64,000 nt of DNA, taken from assembly GCF_014650055.1 (NCBI RefSeq), contig NZ_BMUF01000005.1, positions 62,001-126,000 on the forward strand, given 5' to 3'. Under the pieces are notes generated by a model that was given only the letters and a program-made list of their open reading frames with translations, was not told where the DNA came from and did not search any database. The stretch comes from Streptomyces malachitofuscus. GTDB taxonomy: Bacteria; Actinomycetota; Actinomycetes; Streptomycetales; Streptomycetaceae. This document shows positions 43,603 through 52,434 of the stretch, in pieces. The translations under genes and the position numbers were made by a program. The first letter of the stretch is position 1; each line of letters begins with the position of its first letter.

Positions 43603-44861
43603 CCACCGCCCAGGCCGGACCGGCTCCGTCCGTGCCGTCGCCCCGTGTCCCGCCGTCGGACGCCCGGTCCCCGCGCGAGCGGCTGCGCCGCGCCGCCGCG
43701 TACTGCGGACCCGTCTTCGCCGTGTACGGGGTGCTCAAGCTCGCGGGCTTCGCCGTCTTCATGTTCCTGCTGGACTCGGCCGGCGACTTCCGGGAGAAGC
43801 ACCCGCGGTTCGGCGGCGGCGCGCACCCCTGGGACGTCCTGGGAAGCTGGGACGGCTGGTGGTACCAGCAGATCGTGCTGCACGGCTACGACCCGGCGCT
43901 GGAGCCCGTCCCGGGCGCCACCGGCCTGATCACCCTGAAGGGCAACTCGGCGGCGTTCTTCCCGCTCTACCCGGCGCTGATGCGGATCGTCTCGGAGGTG
44001 ACCGGGCTCGGCCCCTACGGCGCGGGCATGGCCGTGTCGGTCGTCTTCTCGTTCGTCGCCGCGCTCGGCATCCACGCCGTCACCGCGCGGCTGGGCGGGC
44101 ACCGGGCGGGTCTGATCGCGGCCGGACTGTGGGCGGTGTGGCCCGGTTCCGGCGCCGAGTGGGCGGTGTACTCGGAGTCCGTGTACACGGCGCTGGCCGC
44201 CTGGGCGTGCTACGCCGTGATGACGCGCCACTGGCTGACCGCCGGGGTGCTGACCTTCACCGCGGGGCTCGCCCGGCCGACGGCGGTCACCCTGGTCGCC
44301 GCGCTCGCCGTCGCCGGGCTGTCGGCGGTGTGGCGCCGTCGGGAGGGTCTGCGCCGACCGCTGACCGCGGTGGCGATCGCACCGCTCGGTGTGGCCGGAT
44401 ATCTGGGCTGGGTCGGCCACCGGATGGGCGACTGGGGTGGCTACAACAAGCTCCAGGACGGCGCCTGGGGCCACACGTTCGACTACGGCCGGCACAGTTT
44501 CGACGTGCTCACCTCGGTGCCGGTGGGTCACTTCGACTACCTGTTCGCGATGCCGATGGAGGACACCATCGGGGTCGGGGTGGTGCTGCTGGTGCCGGTG
44601 CTGACCGTGCTGCTGGTGCGGCTGCGTCCGCCCACCGTCCTCCTCGTGTACACGGTGCTGTCGTATCTCATGGTGATGGGCACCCAGCAGTACTTCGGCA
44701 ACGTCTCCCGCTATCTGCTCCCGCTGTTCCCGCTGTTCGTCCCGCTCGCCGTGGCCATGCGCCGTCTGAGCAGGCCGTCGCTGGCCGCGGTGCTGGGCAC
44801 GGCGGCGGTGGCCTCCGGGTCGTACGCGGGATACGTCCTGTTCGAACTCGGCGTTCCCTAG
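43599..44861 (+). CDS. Polytopic membrane mannosyltransferase-like protein
   Basis: 420 aa, about nine transmembrane segments. N-terminal loop with WDGWWYQQIVLHGYDP and AAFFPLYPALMRIV resembles the GPI/PIG-V-type lipid-linked mannosyltransferases of actinobacteria. It probably transfers a sugar from a polyprenyl-phosphate donor outside the membrane. Overlaps the upstream glycosyltransferase by four bases and is followed after 15 bp by a CapA-family gene, so the three form an operon. Confidence 0.8.
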   Translation: MTTAQAGPAPSVPSPRVPPSDARSPRERLRRAAAYCGPVFAVYGVLKLAGFAVFMFLLDSAGDFREKHPRFGGGAHPWDVLGSWDGWWYQQIVLHGYDPALEPVPGATGLITLKGNSAAFFPLYPALMRIVSEVTGLGPYGAGMAVSVVFSFVAALGIHAVTARLGGHRAGLIAAGLWAVWPGSGAEWAVYSESVYTALAAWACYAVMTRHWLTAGVLTFTAGLARPTAVTLVAALAVAGLSAVWRRREGLRRPLTAVAIAPLGVAGYLGWVGHRMGDWGGYNKLQDGAWGHTFDYGRHSFDVLTSVPVGHFDYLFAMPMEDTIGVGVVLLVPVLTVLLVRLRPPTVLLVYTVLSYLMVMGTQQYFGNVSRYLLPLFPLFVPLAVAMRRLSRPSLAAVLGTAAVASGSYAGYVLFELGVP

Positions 44862-44876
44862 TCCTACCGTGGAGGG

Positions 44877-45983
44877 ATGGGTGCCGGCGCGGTGACGCTG
44901 TTCCTGTGCGGGGACGTCATGCTCGGGCGTGGTGTCGACCAGATCCTTCCGCACCCGGGGGACCCCGCACTGAGGGAGGACTACATCCGGGACGCCCGCG
45001 ACTACGTGGGTCTGGTGGAGGCCGCCGGCGGCCCCGTTCCCCGCCCGGTGCCGTTCTCGTGGCCGTGGGGCGACGCCCTGCGGGTGCTCGACGACGCCGC
45101 CCCGGACGTGCGGATCGTCAACCTCGAGACGTCCGTCACGCGCAGTGACGCGTTCGCGCCCGGCAAGGCCGTGCACTACCGCATGCACCCGGACAACGTG
45201 CCCGCGCTCGCGGCGGCCCGCCCCGACGTGTGCGTACTGGGCAACAACCATGTGCTGGACTTCGGCCGCCCGGGACTCGGCGAGACGCTGGACGTGCTGG
45301 ACGGCGCGGGCCTGAGGAGCGCGGGCGCCGGCCGGGACGCCGACGCGGCCCACGCCCCGGCCGTGGTCCCCGTCGCGGGCGGCCGGGTGCTGGTGTTCGC
45401 CCTCGGGATGATGTCGAGCGGCATCCCGCCGAGCTGGGCGGCGACGCCGGACCGGTCCGGCGTGGCGTACCTCGCGGAGCCCTCGGCGGGGGCCGCCGAG
45501 GCGGTCGTCCGGCGGGTACGGCAGGTCAAAGGGTCGTCGGACGTCGCCGTGGTGTCCGTGCACTGGGGTTCGAACTGGGGGCACCGCGTCCCGCCGGAGC
45601 ACGTCCGCTTCGCCCACGCCCTGGTGAACGGCGGGGTCGACGTGGTCCACGGGCACTCCTCGCACCACCCCCGCCCCGTCGAGGTGTACCGGGACCGGCT
45701 GATCCTGTACGGCTGCGGCGACTTCGTCGACGACTACGAGGGCATCTCCGGCTACGAGGAGTTCCGCGACGAGCTGCGGCTCGCGTACCTGCTGACACTC
45801 GACGCCGGTACCGGGCGGGCGGCCGGGCTGCGGATGGTGCCGCTCAGGGCGCGGCGGATGCGGCTCGAACCCGCCGCGCCGGACGAGCGGGACTGGCTGC
45901 GGGAGACGCTCGGCCGGATCAGCGACGTGGACTTCGCCCTGGACGCCGACGGCGCGCTCACCCCGGCGCACGCCTTCCGGTGA
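44877..45983 (+). CDS. CapA-family protein (PGA-synthesis metallophosphatase fold)
   Basis: 368 aa. Calcineurin-like phosphoesterase fold of the CapA/PgsA type: TLFLCGDVMLGRGVDQIL, RIVNLETSVT, VCVLGNNHVLDFG, VAVVSVHWGSNWGH, VVHGHSSHHPRPVEVYRDRL. CapA helps make poly-gamma-glutamate in Bacillus; in streptomycetes its partner CapB/CapC genes are absent here, so the role is open. No signal peptide is visible. ATG 44877 follows GGAGGG. Confidence 0.86.
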   Translation: MGAGAVTLFLCGDVMLGRGVDQILPHPGDPALREDYIRDARDYVGLVEAAGGPVPRPVPFSWPWGDALRVLDDAAPDVRIVNLETSVTRSDAFAPGKAVHYRMHPDNVPALAAARPDVCVLGNNHVLDFGRPGLGETLDVLDGAGLRSAGAGRDADAAHAPAVVPVAGGRVLVFALGMMSSGIPPSWAATPDRSGVAYLAEPSAGAAEAVVRRVRQVKGSSDVAVVSVHWGSNWGHRVPPEHVRFAHALVNGGVDVVHGHSSHHPRPVEVYRDRLILYGCGDFVDDYEGISGYEEFRDELRLAYLLTLDAGTGRAAGLRMVPLRARRMRLEPAAPDERDWLRETLGRISDVDFALDADGALTPAHAFR

Positions 45984-46044
45984 CCGTTTCGGCCGGTCCC
46001 GGCGGGGGCACCCGTGCCCGGCCGAGGCAGGAGGAGGTCTCCGT

Positions 46045-46941
46045 ATGACGGACGACATCGTGCGAGCGGCCGGGCACACCGATCCGCCGCCGCGCATGGG
46101 CTTCTTCACCGACACGTCGGTGTGCATCGGGTGCAAGGCCTGCGAGGTGGCGTGCAAGGAGTGGAACGCGATCCCGGAGGACGGGCTCGAGCTCACCGGC
46201 ATGTCCTACGACAACACCCAGGGCCTCGGCGCGAGCACCTGGCGGCACGTCGCGTTCATCGAGCAGCGCGCGCCCGCGCCCGGCGCGGCATCCGGGACCG
46301 GCATGGAGGACGTCGACGTCTTCGACGCCGCCCGCGGGCTCGCCGACTCCCCCGCACCCTCCGCCGACGGCGGGGAGATGCGCTGGCTGATGTCGTCCGA
46401 CGTGTGCAAGCACTGCACCCACGCCGCCTGTCTCGACGTGTGCCCGACGGGTTCGCTGTTCCGCACCGAGTTCGGCTCGGTCGTCGTGCAGGAGGACATC
46501 TGCAACGGCTGCGGCTACTGCGTGTCCGCCTGCCCCTACGGGGTCATCGAGCGGCGGCCCGACGACGGACGCGCCTGGAAGTGCACCCTGTGCTACGACC
46601 GGCTCGGCGTCGGCATGGAACCGGCCTGCGCCAAGTCCTGCCCCACCGAGTCCATCCAGTTCGGCCCGCTGGAGGAGCTGCGCGAGCGCGCGGCGGACCG
46701 GGTGCAGCAGTTGCACGCCGCCGGGGTCGGCAGCGCCCGTCTGTACGGCGAGGATCCGGGGGACGGCGTGGGCGGGGACGGCGCGTTCTTCCTGCTGCTG
46801 GACGAGCCGGAGGTGTACGGGCTGCCGCCCGACCCGGTCGTCACGACTCGCGATCTGCCCGGCATGTGGCGGCACGCGGCGGCGGCCGCCGTCTCGCTCG
46901 CGGCGCTGGCCGTCGCCGGTTTCGCCGGGAGGCGGCGATGA
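46045..46941 (+). CDS. fdhB: Formate dehydrogenase iron-sulfur (beta) subunit
   Basis: 298 aa electron-transfer subunit. Four [4Fe-4S] motifs: CIGCKACEVAC (about 27-37), CKHCTHAACLDVCP (about 122-135), CNGCGYCVSACPYG (about 152-165) and CTLCYDRL..CAKSCP (about 180-200). A C-terminal hydrophobic helix (about 272-292, AAAAAVSLAALAVAGFAG) ends in RRR and anchors it, as in FdnH. It passes electrons from the alpha subunit to the NrfD-type membrane subunit. Start ATG 46045 after GGAGGAGGTCTCCGT; it shares ATGA with the next gene. Confidence 0.94.
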   Translation: MTDDIVRAAGHTDPPPRMGFFTDTSVCIGCKACEVACKEWNAIPEDGLELTGMSYDNTQGLGASTWRHVAFIEQRAPAPGAASGTGMEDVDVFDAARGLADSPAPSADGGEMRWLMSSDVCKHCTHAACLDVCPTGSLFRTEFGSVVVQEDICNGCGYCVSACPYGVIERRPDDGRAWKCTLCYDRLGVGMEPACAKSCPTESIQFGPLEELRERAADRVQQLHAAGVGSARLYGEDPGDGVGGDGAFFLLLDEPEVYGLPPDPVVTTRDLPGMWRHAAAAAVSLAALAVAGFAGRRR

Positions 46942-47936
46942 GCGGGGTTACCGGGGGCGGTGCCCCGGACGCCGGGCGCCGCCGTCGCGGCCGGGGGCGC
47001 GGTGAGCGGGCCATGGTCCCGGAGGCCGAGTTCGCGTCGTACTACGGCAGGCCGGTGCTGAAGCGGCCGGAGTGGAAGCCGCTGGACGTCGCGGGCTATC
47101 TCTGGATGGGCGGGCTGGCCGGGGCGTCGTCGCTGCTGGCCGCCGGTGCGCAGGTCACCGCCCGGCCCGCGCTGGCCCGCACGGCGAAGCTGGGGGCGGC
47201 CGGAGCGATCTCGCTGTCGCTGGCGGCGCTCGTGCACGACCTGGGCCGCCCCGGGCGCTTCCTCAACATGCTGCGTGTCTTCAAGCCGACGTCGCCGATG
47301 AGCATGGGGTCGTGGCTGCTCGCGGGCTACGCGCCGCTCACCATGGCGGCGGCCGCCGCCGACGTCTCGGGCAGGTACCGGATCGTCGGTGCCGCCGCGA
47401 CGGCCTCCGCCGCCGCCCTCGGCCCGGCGGTGGCGACGTACACCGCCGTGCTGATCTGCGACACGGCCGTGCCGGCGTGGCACGAGGGGTACCGCGAGAT
47501 GCCGTTTGCCTTCGCCGGTTCGGGGGCCACCGCGGCGGCCGGTCTGGCCCTGGCCGCGGTACCGCCGGGACAGACCGGTCCGGCCCGCCGCGCGGCCGTC
47601 CTGGGCGCGGTGCTCGAACTGGGCGCCTTCCGGCTGATGAAGCGGAACATGGGCCTGGCGGCCGAGGCGTACGAGGAGAGCGGACCGCGGACGTGGTTGC
47701 GCGCGGCCGAGGCGCTCACGGCCGGCGGCGCCGTGCTGGCGGTCTGTTCCGGCCGCCGCGACCGGGCGCTCGCCGCCCTCGCCGGAACGGCCCTGCTGGC
47801 CGGTTCCGCGGCCCTGCGGCTCGGGGTGTTCCACGCCGGCGTGGCCTCGACCGAGGACCCCCGGTACGCGGTCGTACCGCAGCGGGAGCGGCTGACGGCA
47901 CGGGCGCGCACCGGGGACCCCGGTCCCGCTGATTGA
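46938..47936 (+). CDS. nrfD: NrfD/PsrC-type membrane subunit of formate dehydrogenase
   Basis: 332 aa, about eight transmembrane helices (for example 52-72, 82-102, 119-140, 150-175). Replaces the cytochrome b gamma subunit of classical Fdh-N and passes electrons to menaquinone. FxxPTSPMSMGSW (about 113-125, LRVFKPTSPMSMGSWLLAGY) is the family landmark. The first 40 residues are Gly/Arg-rich and poorly conserved in type. Overlaps fdhB by ATGA; 62 bp before the alpha-subunit gene. Confidence 0.9.
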   Translation: MSGVTGGGAPDAGRRRRGRGRGERAMVPEAEFASYYGRPVLKRPEWKPLDVAGYLWMGGLAGASSLLAAGAQVTARPALARTAKLGAAGAISLSLAALVHDLGRPGRFLNMLRVFKPTSPMSMGSWLLAGYAPLTMAAAAADVSGRYRIVGAAATASAAALGPAVATYTAVLICDTAVPAWHEGYREMPFAFAGSGATAAAGLALAAVPPGQTGPARRAAVLGAVLELGAFRLMKRNMGLAAEAYEESGPRTWLRAAEALTAGGAVLAVCSGRRDRALAALAGTALLAGSAALRLGVFHAGVASTEDPRYAVVPQRERLTARARTGDPGPAD

Positions 47937-47998
47937 CGCGCGCGGTCCTGGGTACTCCGCCCGGGCCGAGCGCGCGTAGTGCGGAAAGGGCAGGCGTC

Positions 47999-50900
47999 AT
48001 GGGCGTACGCACGTGGATCGATTCCTGGCCGGTCTACCGCCAGCTCACCGGGAGCGACCCGCTGGGCCGCGGTGCCGCCGCCAAAAGCGGGCCGAGCGGG
48101 CGGCTGACGCCCCGGGTCGCCTCGGCGGACCGGGTGGTGAAGTCCGTCTGCCCGTACTGCGCCGTCGGCTGCGGCCAGAACGTGTACGTGGAGGACGGGC
48201 GCGTCACCCAGATCGAGGGCGACCCCGACTCCCCCATCTCACGCGGCCGACTGTGCCCGAAGGGTGCGGCCAGCCTGCAGCTGACCACCGGAGGCGCGCG
48301 CGAGCACCGGGTGCTGTACCGGCGTCCGCACGGCACCGACTGGGAGCATCTCGACCTCGACACGGCGATGGACATGATCGCCGACCGCGTCATCGAGGCA
48401 CGCCGGGCGGGCTGGCAGTGGGAGGTCGACGAGACCCGCACCCGGCGCACCCTCGGCATCGCGAGCCTCGGCGGGGCCACGCTGGACAACGAGGAGAACT
48501 ACCTCATCAAGAAGCTGTTCACCGCCCTCGGCGCCGTCCAGATCGAGAACCAGGCCCGTATTTGACACTCCTCCACCGTTCCCGGTCTGGGAACCTCGTT
48601 CGGCCGCGGCGGCGCGACCACCTTCCAGCAGGACCTGCAGAACTCCGACTGCATCGTCATCCAGGGCTCAAACATGGCCGAATGCCATCCGGTCGGGTTC
48701 CAGTGGGTGATGGAAGCCAAGGCCCGCGGGGCGAAGGTGATTCACATCGACCCCCGGTTCACCCGCACCAGCGCCCTGGCCGATGTGCACGTACCGCTGC
48801 GGGCCGGTTCGGACATCGCCTTCCTCGGCGGGATCATCAACCACGTCCTGCGCACGGACGCGTACTTCCGTGACTACGTGGTCGCCTACACCAACGGGCC
48901 CGTGATCCTGCGGGAGGACTTCCAGGACACCGAGGACCTGGACGGCGTGTTCTCCGGGCTCGACCCCGACAGCCGCAGCTACGACCCGGCCACCTGGCAG
49001 TACCGGGGCGTCGACGTGCAGCCGGCCTCCGGGCAGCGGGACCAGCAGTTCGACAAGCTCAACGGGTCCCCGGACGTCACGGAGGCGGCACGCGGCGAGT
49101 CCCACGGCTCCGGCGGCCCCACGATCCCCGAGGGCGAGCCGGAACGCGACGAGACGATGACCCACCCCCGCTGCGTCTTCCAGGTGCTCAAGCGGCACTA
49201 CGCCCGCTACACACCCGAGATGGTCGAGCGGATCTGCGGCGTCCCCCAGGACCTGTTCCGCCAGGTGTGCGACCTGGTCACGGAGAACTCCGGGCGGGAC
49301 CGCACCACCGCCTTCGCGTACGCGGTCGGCTGGACCCAGCACACCGTCGGTGTGCAGTACATCCGGGCGGCGTCCGTGCTGCAGAGCCTGCTCGGCAACA
49401 TCGGCCGGCCCGGCGGGGGCATCCTCGCGCTGCGCGGGCACGCCTCCATCCAGGGCTCGACGGACATCCCCACGCTGTTCAACCTGCTGTCGGGCTACAT
49501 CCCGATGCCGCACGCCCACGAGCGGCAGGACCTGGACGCCTTCGTCCGGGCCGACGCCGCGCCCAAGGGCTACTGGGGCAACATGCGCGCCTATCTGGTC
49601 AGTCTGCTCAAGGCGTACTGGGGCGACGCGGCGACCGCGGAGAACGACTTCTGCTTCGACTACCTGCCGAGGCTGACCGGCTCCCACTCCACGTACGAGA
49701 CGGTCATGGCCCAGCTGGACGGCACCTGCAAGGGCTACTTCCTCATGGGCGAGAACCCCGCGGTCGGCTCCGCCAACGCCAAGCTGCAACGCCTGGGCAT
49801 GGCCAACCTGGACTGGCTCGTCGTCCGGGACTTCTCCCTCATCGAGTCGGCCACCTGGTGGAAGGACGGCCCCGAGACCGAGACGGGTGAGCTGCACACC
49901 GAGGACGTCGGCACCGAGGTGTTCTTCCTGCCGGCCGCCGCGCACACCGAGAAGGACGGCAGCTTCACCAACACCCAGCGGCTGCTGCAGTGGCACCACC
50001 AGGCGGTGCCGCCGCCCGGCGAGGCGCGCAGCGACCTGTGGTTCACCTTCCACCTGGGGCGGATCATCCGGGAGAAGCTGGCCGCGTCCGCCGATCCGAT
50101 GGACCGGCCGCTGCTCGACCTGACCTGGGACTACCCGACGGTGGGTGAGCTCGCCGAGCCGGACGCCGAGGCGGTCCTCGCCGAGATCAACGGCCACGAC
50201 GCCGAGGGCGCCCCGCTGTCCGGCTACGACCGGCTCGCGGACGACGGCTCCACCTCCTGCGGCTGCTGGATCTACTGCGGGGTGCTGGCCGACGGCGTCA
50301 ACCAGGCCGACCGGCGCACCCCGGGCGACGTACAGGACTGGGTCGCCGCCGAGTGGGGCTGGGCCTGGCCGGCGAACCGCCGGGTGCTCTACAACCGCGC
50401 CTCGGCCGACCCGGACGGCAGGCCGTGGAGCGCGCGCAAGGCGCTGGTGTGGTGGGACGCGGAACAGGGCGAGTGGACCGGGCACGACGTCCCCGACTTC
50501 AAGAAGGACAAGGCGCCCGGTCATCTGCCGCCGAAGGACGCGACCGGCCCCGAGGCGCTGTCCGGGACCGACGCGTTCATCATGCAGGCCGACGGCAAGG
50601 CCTGGCTGTACGTGCCGGCCGGTCTCACCGACGGCCCGCTGCCGACGCACTACGAGCCGCAGGACTCGCCGTTCCCCAACCTGTTGTACGGCCGTCTGCG
50701 CAATCCCGTACGGCACCTGCTGCCGCCGCACGCCGACAACCGCTACCAGCCCGGCGCGGGAGAGCCGGGTTCGGAGGTGTTCCCTTACGTCGCCACGACC
50801 TACCGGCTGACGGAGCACCACACGGCCGGCGGCATGTCGCGCTGGCAGCCCTATCTGGCGGAGCTGCAGCCGGAGTTCTTCTGCGAGGTGTCGCCGGAGC

Positions 50901-51256
50901 TCGCAGCCGAGCGCGGCCTCACCCACACCGGCTGGGCGACGATCGTCAGCGCCCGTGCGGTGATCGAGGCACGGGTGCTGGTCACCGACCGCATGGCGAC
51001 ACTGACCGTGCACGGCCGTCCCCTGCACCAGGTGGGGCTGCCCTACCACTGGGGCCCGAACGGCCACAGCACCGGGGACGCCGCCAACGAGCTGCTGCAT
51101 CTGTCGCTCGACCCCAACACCCACATCCAGGAGGCGAAGGCCTTCGCGGTGGACATCCGGCCGGGGCGCCGTCCGCGGGGCCCGGCCGCCCGGGAGCTGG
51201 TGCTCCGCTACCGGGCGCGGGCGGGCATCGACGCGGAGACCGGCACCGAGATGTGA
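47999..51256 (+). CDS. fdhA: Selenocysteine formate dehydrogenase alpha subunit (TGA = Sec)
   Basis: 1085-residue molybdenum/tungsten-bis-pterin enzyme oxidising formate to CO2. TGA at 48563-48565 is in frame and is read as Sec189: the protein reads NQARI-U-HSSTVPGLGTSF, the RxUH active-site pattern. [4Fe-4S] Cys at 51, 54, 58 and 86 (CPYCAVGCGQN, LCPKG). A SECIS hairpin follows the TGA. Standard gene calling would split it at 48565 and restart at 48674. No twin-arginine leader is present at the N-terminus (MGVRTWIDSWPVYRQLTG), so export is not indicated. ATG 47999 follows GGAAAGGGCAGGCGTC. Ends 3 bp from convergent selD. Confidence 0.95.
48563..48594 (+). promoter_or_regulatory. Sec codon and SECIS hairpin in fdhA
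   Basis: TGA is followed by a perfect stem GTTCCC (48578-48583) - loop GGTCT (48584-48588) - GGGAAC (48589-48594). The loop GGUCU and its 18-nt distance from the UGA match the E. coli fdhF element bound by SelB. It directs selenocysteine insertion by the SelB and tRNA-Sec encoded 4 kb away. Confidence 0.92.
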
Positions 51257-51259
51257 CGC

Positions 51260-52285
51260 TCAGGCGAGGACGACGGAGTGCGTGCCCCTCGGGACGAGCT
51301 CCCCGATCACCGGGGCGCCCGGCACCTCGCCCGCCACCAGCAGCCCGCCCGAGGTCTGGGCGTCGGCCAGCAGCAGCCGGGTGTCCTCGTCCGCGGATCC
51401 GAAGTCGGTGAACGGGGTCACCCAGTCCAGGTTGCGCCGGGTACCGCCGCTGACGTAGCCGTCCCGCACCGCCTGCCGGGCGCCGTCGAGGTAGGGCACG
51501 GCGGCGGTGTCGAGCACGGCGGTGACGCCGGAGGCGCGGGCGAGTTTGTGCAGATGGCCGAGGAGGCCGAAGCCGGTGACGTCGGTGGCGCAGGTCACCC
51601 CGGCGGCCAGGGCGGCGGCGGAGGCGTCCCGGTTGAGCGCCACCATCGTGGCCACCGCCTGCTCGAAGCGCTCGCCGGTGGCCTTGTGCCGGTTGTTGAG
51701 GACGCCCAGCCCGAGCGGTTTGGTGAGCGACAGCGGCATGCCGGGGCGGCCGGTGTCGTTGCGCAGCAGCCGGCCGGGGTCCGCCAGACCGGTGACGGCC
51801 ATGCCGTACTTGGGCTCCGGGTCGTCCACGCTGTGGCCGCCGCCCACATGACAGCCCGCCCCGGCGGCCACGTCCAGTCCGCCGCGCAGCACTTCGCGGG
51901 CCAGCTCCATCGGCAGCACGTCCCGGGGCCAGGCCAGGAGGTTGACGGCCAGCACGGGGCGGCCGCCCATCGCGTAGACGTCGGACAGGGCGTTGGCGGC
52001 GGCGATGCGCCCCCAGTCGTAGGCGTCGTCGACGACGGGGGTGAAGAAGTCGGCGGTGGACACGACCGCCTGCGGTGCCGCGCCGTCCGGAGCCGGGAGG
52101 GCGGCCACCGCCGCGTCGTCCCCCGTGGCCGCCCCCACCAGGAGCGGGGTGTCACCGGTGACCGTCACCGGCGCGTCGAGGCCGGCGAGGACGTCCTCCA
52201 GCTCACCGGGTGGGATCTTGCAGGCGCAGCCGCCGCCGTGCGCGAACTGCGTGAGGCGTACGGGCGTTCCGGTCGGGGCGTGCAT
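51260..52285 (-). CDS. selD: Selenide, water dikinase (selenophosphate synthetase)
   Basis: 341 aa; makes selenophosphate from selenide and ATP, the selenium donor for SelA. Catalytic loop GGGCACK with Cys20, Cys22 and Lys23; here the redox residue is Cys, not Sec. ATP-binding landmarks GDDAAV, STADFFTPVVDDAYDWGRIA and DVTGFGLLGHLHKLARASGV. ATG 52285 follows AAGGAG. Divergent from tRNA-Sec (56 bp) and convergent with fdhA (3 bp). Confidence 0.96.
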   Translation of the reverse strand: MHAPTGTPVRLTQFAHGGGCACKIPPGELEDVLAGLDAPVTVTGDTPLLVGAATGDDAAVAALPAPDGAAPQAVVSTADFFTPVVDDAYDWGRIAAANALSDVYAMGGRPVLAVNLLAWPRDVLPMELAREVLRGGLDVAAGAGCHVGGGHSVDDPEPKYGMAVTGLADPGRLLRNDTGRPGMPLSLTKPLGLGVLNNRHKATGERFEQAVATMVALNRDASAAALAAGVTCATDVTGFGLLGHLHKLARASGVTAVLDTAAVPYLDGARQAVRDGYVSGGTRRNLDWVTPFTDFGSADEDTRLLLADAQTSGGLLVAGEVPGAPVIGELVPRGTHSVVLA

Positions 52286-52341
52286 CGGGCTGGCTCCTTG
52301 TCGGGGATCGGTGGGGTGAGCCGGTAGCCTGGGCGGGCGGT

Positions 52342-52434
52342 GGAGGCGTGTGGGTGCCTGGTGGCCCTCCCGGTCTTCAAAACCGAGGTGCCCGAGGATC
52401 TCGGGCAGGCGGGTTCGATTCCCGTCCGCCTCCG
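52342..52434 (+). tRNA. selC: Selenocysteine tRNA, anticodon TCA
   Basis: 93-nt tRNA with acceptor arms GGAGGCG (52342-52348) and CGCCTCC (52427-52433), discriminator G, anticodon TCA (52377-52379) in loop CTTCAAA, long variable arm GCCCGAG-GAT-CTCGGGC and T-loop GGTTCGATTCC. Long extra arm and TCA anticodon identify tRNA-Sec. CCA is not encoded. The weak upstream hexamers TTGTCG (52298) and TAGCCT (52325) are 21 bp apart, so the promoter is uncertain. The 3' part, 52377-52434, overlaps the selB frame on the other strand. Confidence 0.96.

Noticed and set aside
43137..46202. 1021-residue minus-strand open frame
   Set aside because: Antisense to three clear glycosylation genes; rich in His, Arg, Gln and Gly, no recognisable domain.
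48674..51256. Separate formate dehydrogenase gene starting at 48674
   Set aside because: The frame is continuous with 47999-48562 through TGA 48563-48565, which has the active-site RxUH context and a SECIS hairpin.
52342..52434. tRNA-Sec read as tRNA-Ser or a suppressor tRNA
   Set aside because: TCA anticodon, long variable arm and adjacent selA/selB/selD identify tRNA-Sec.
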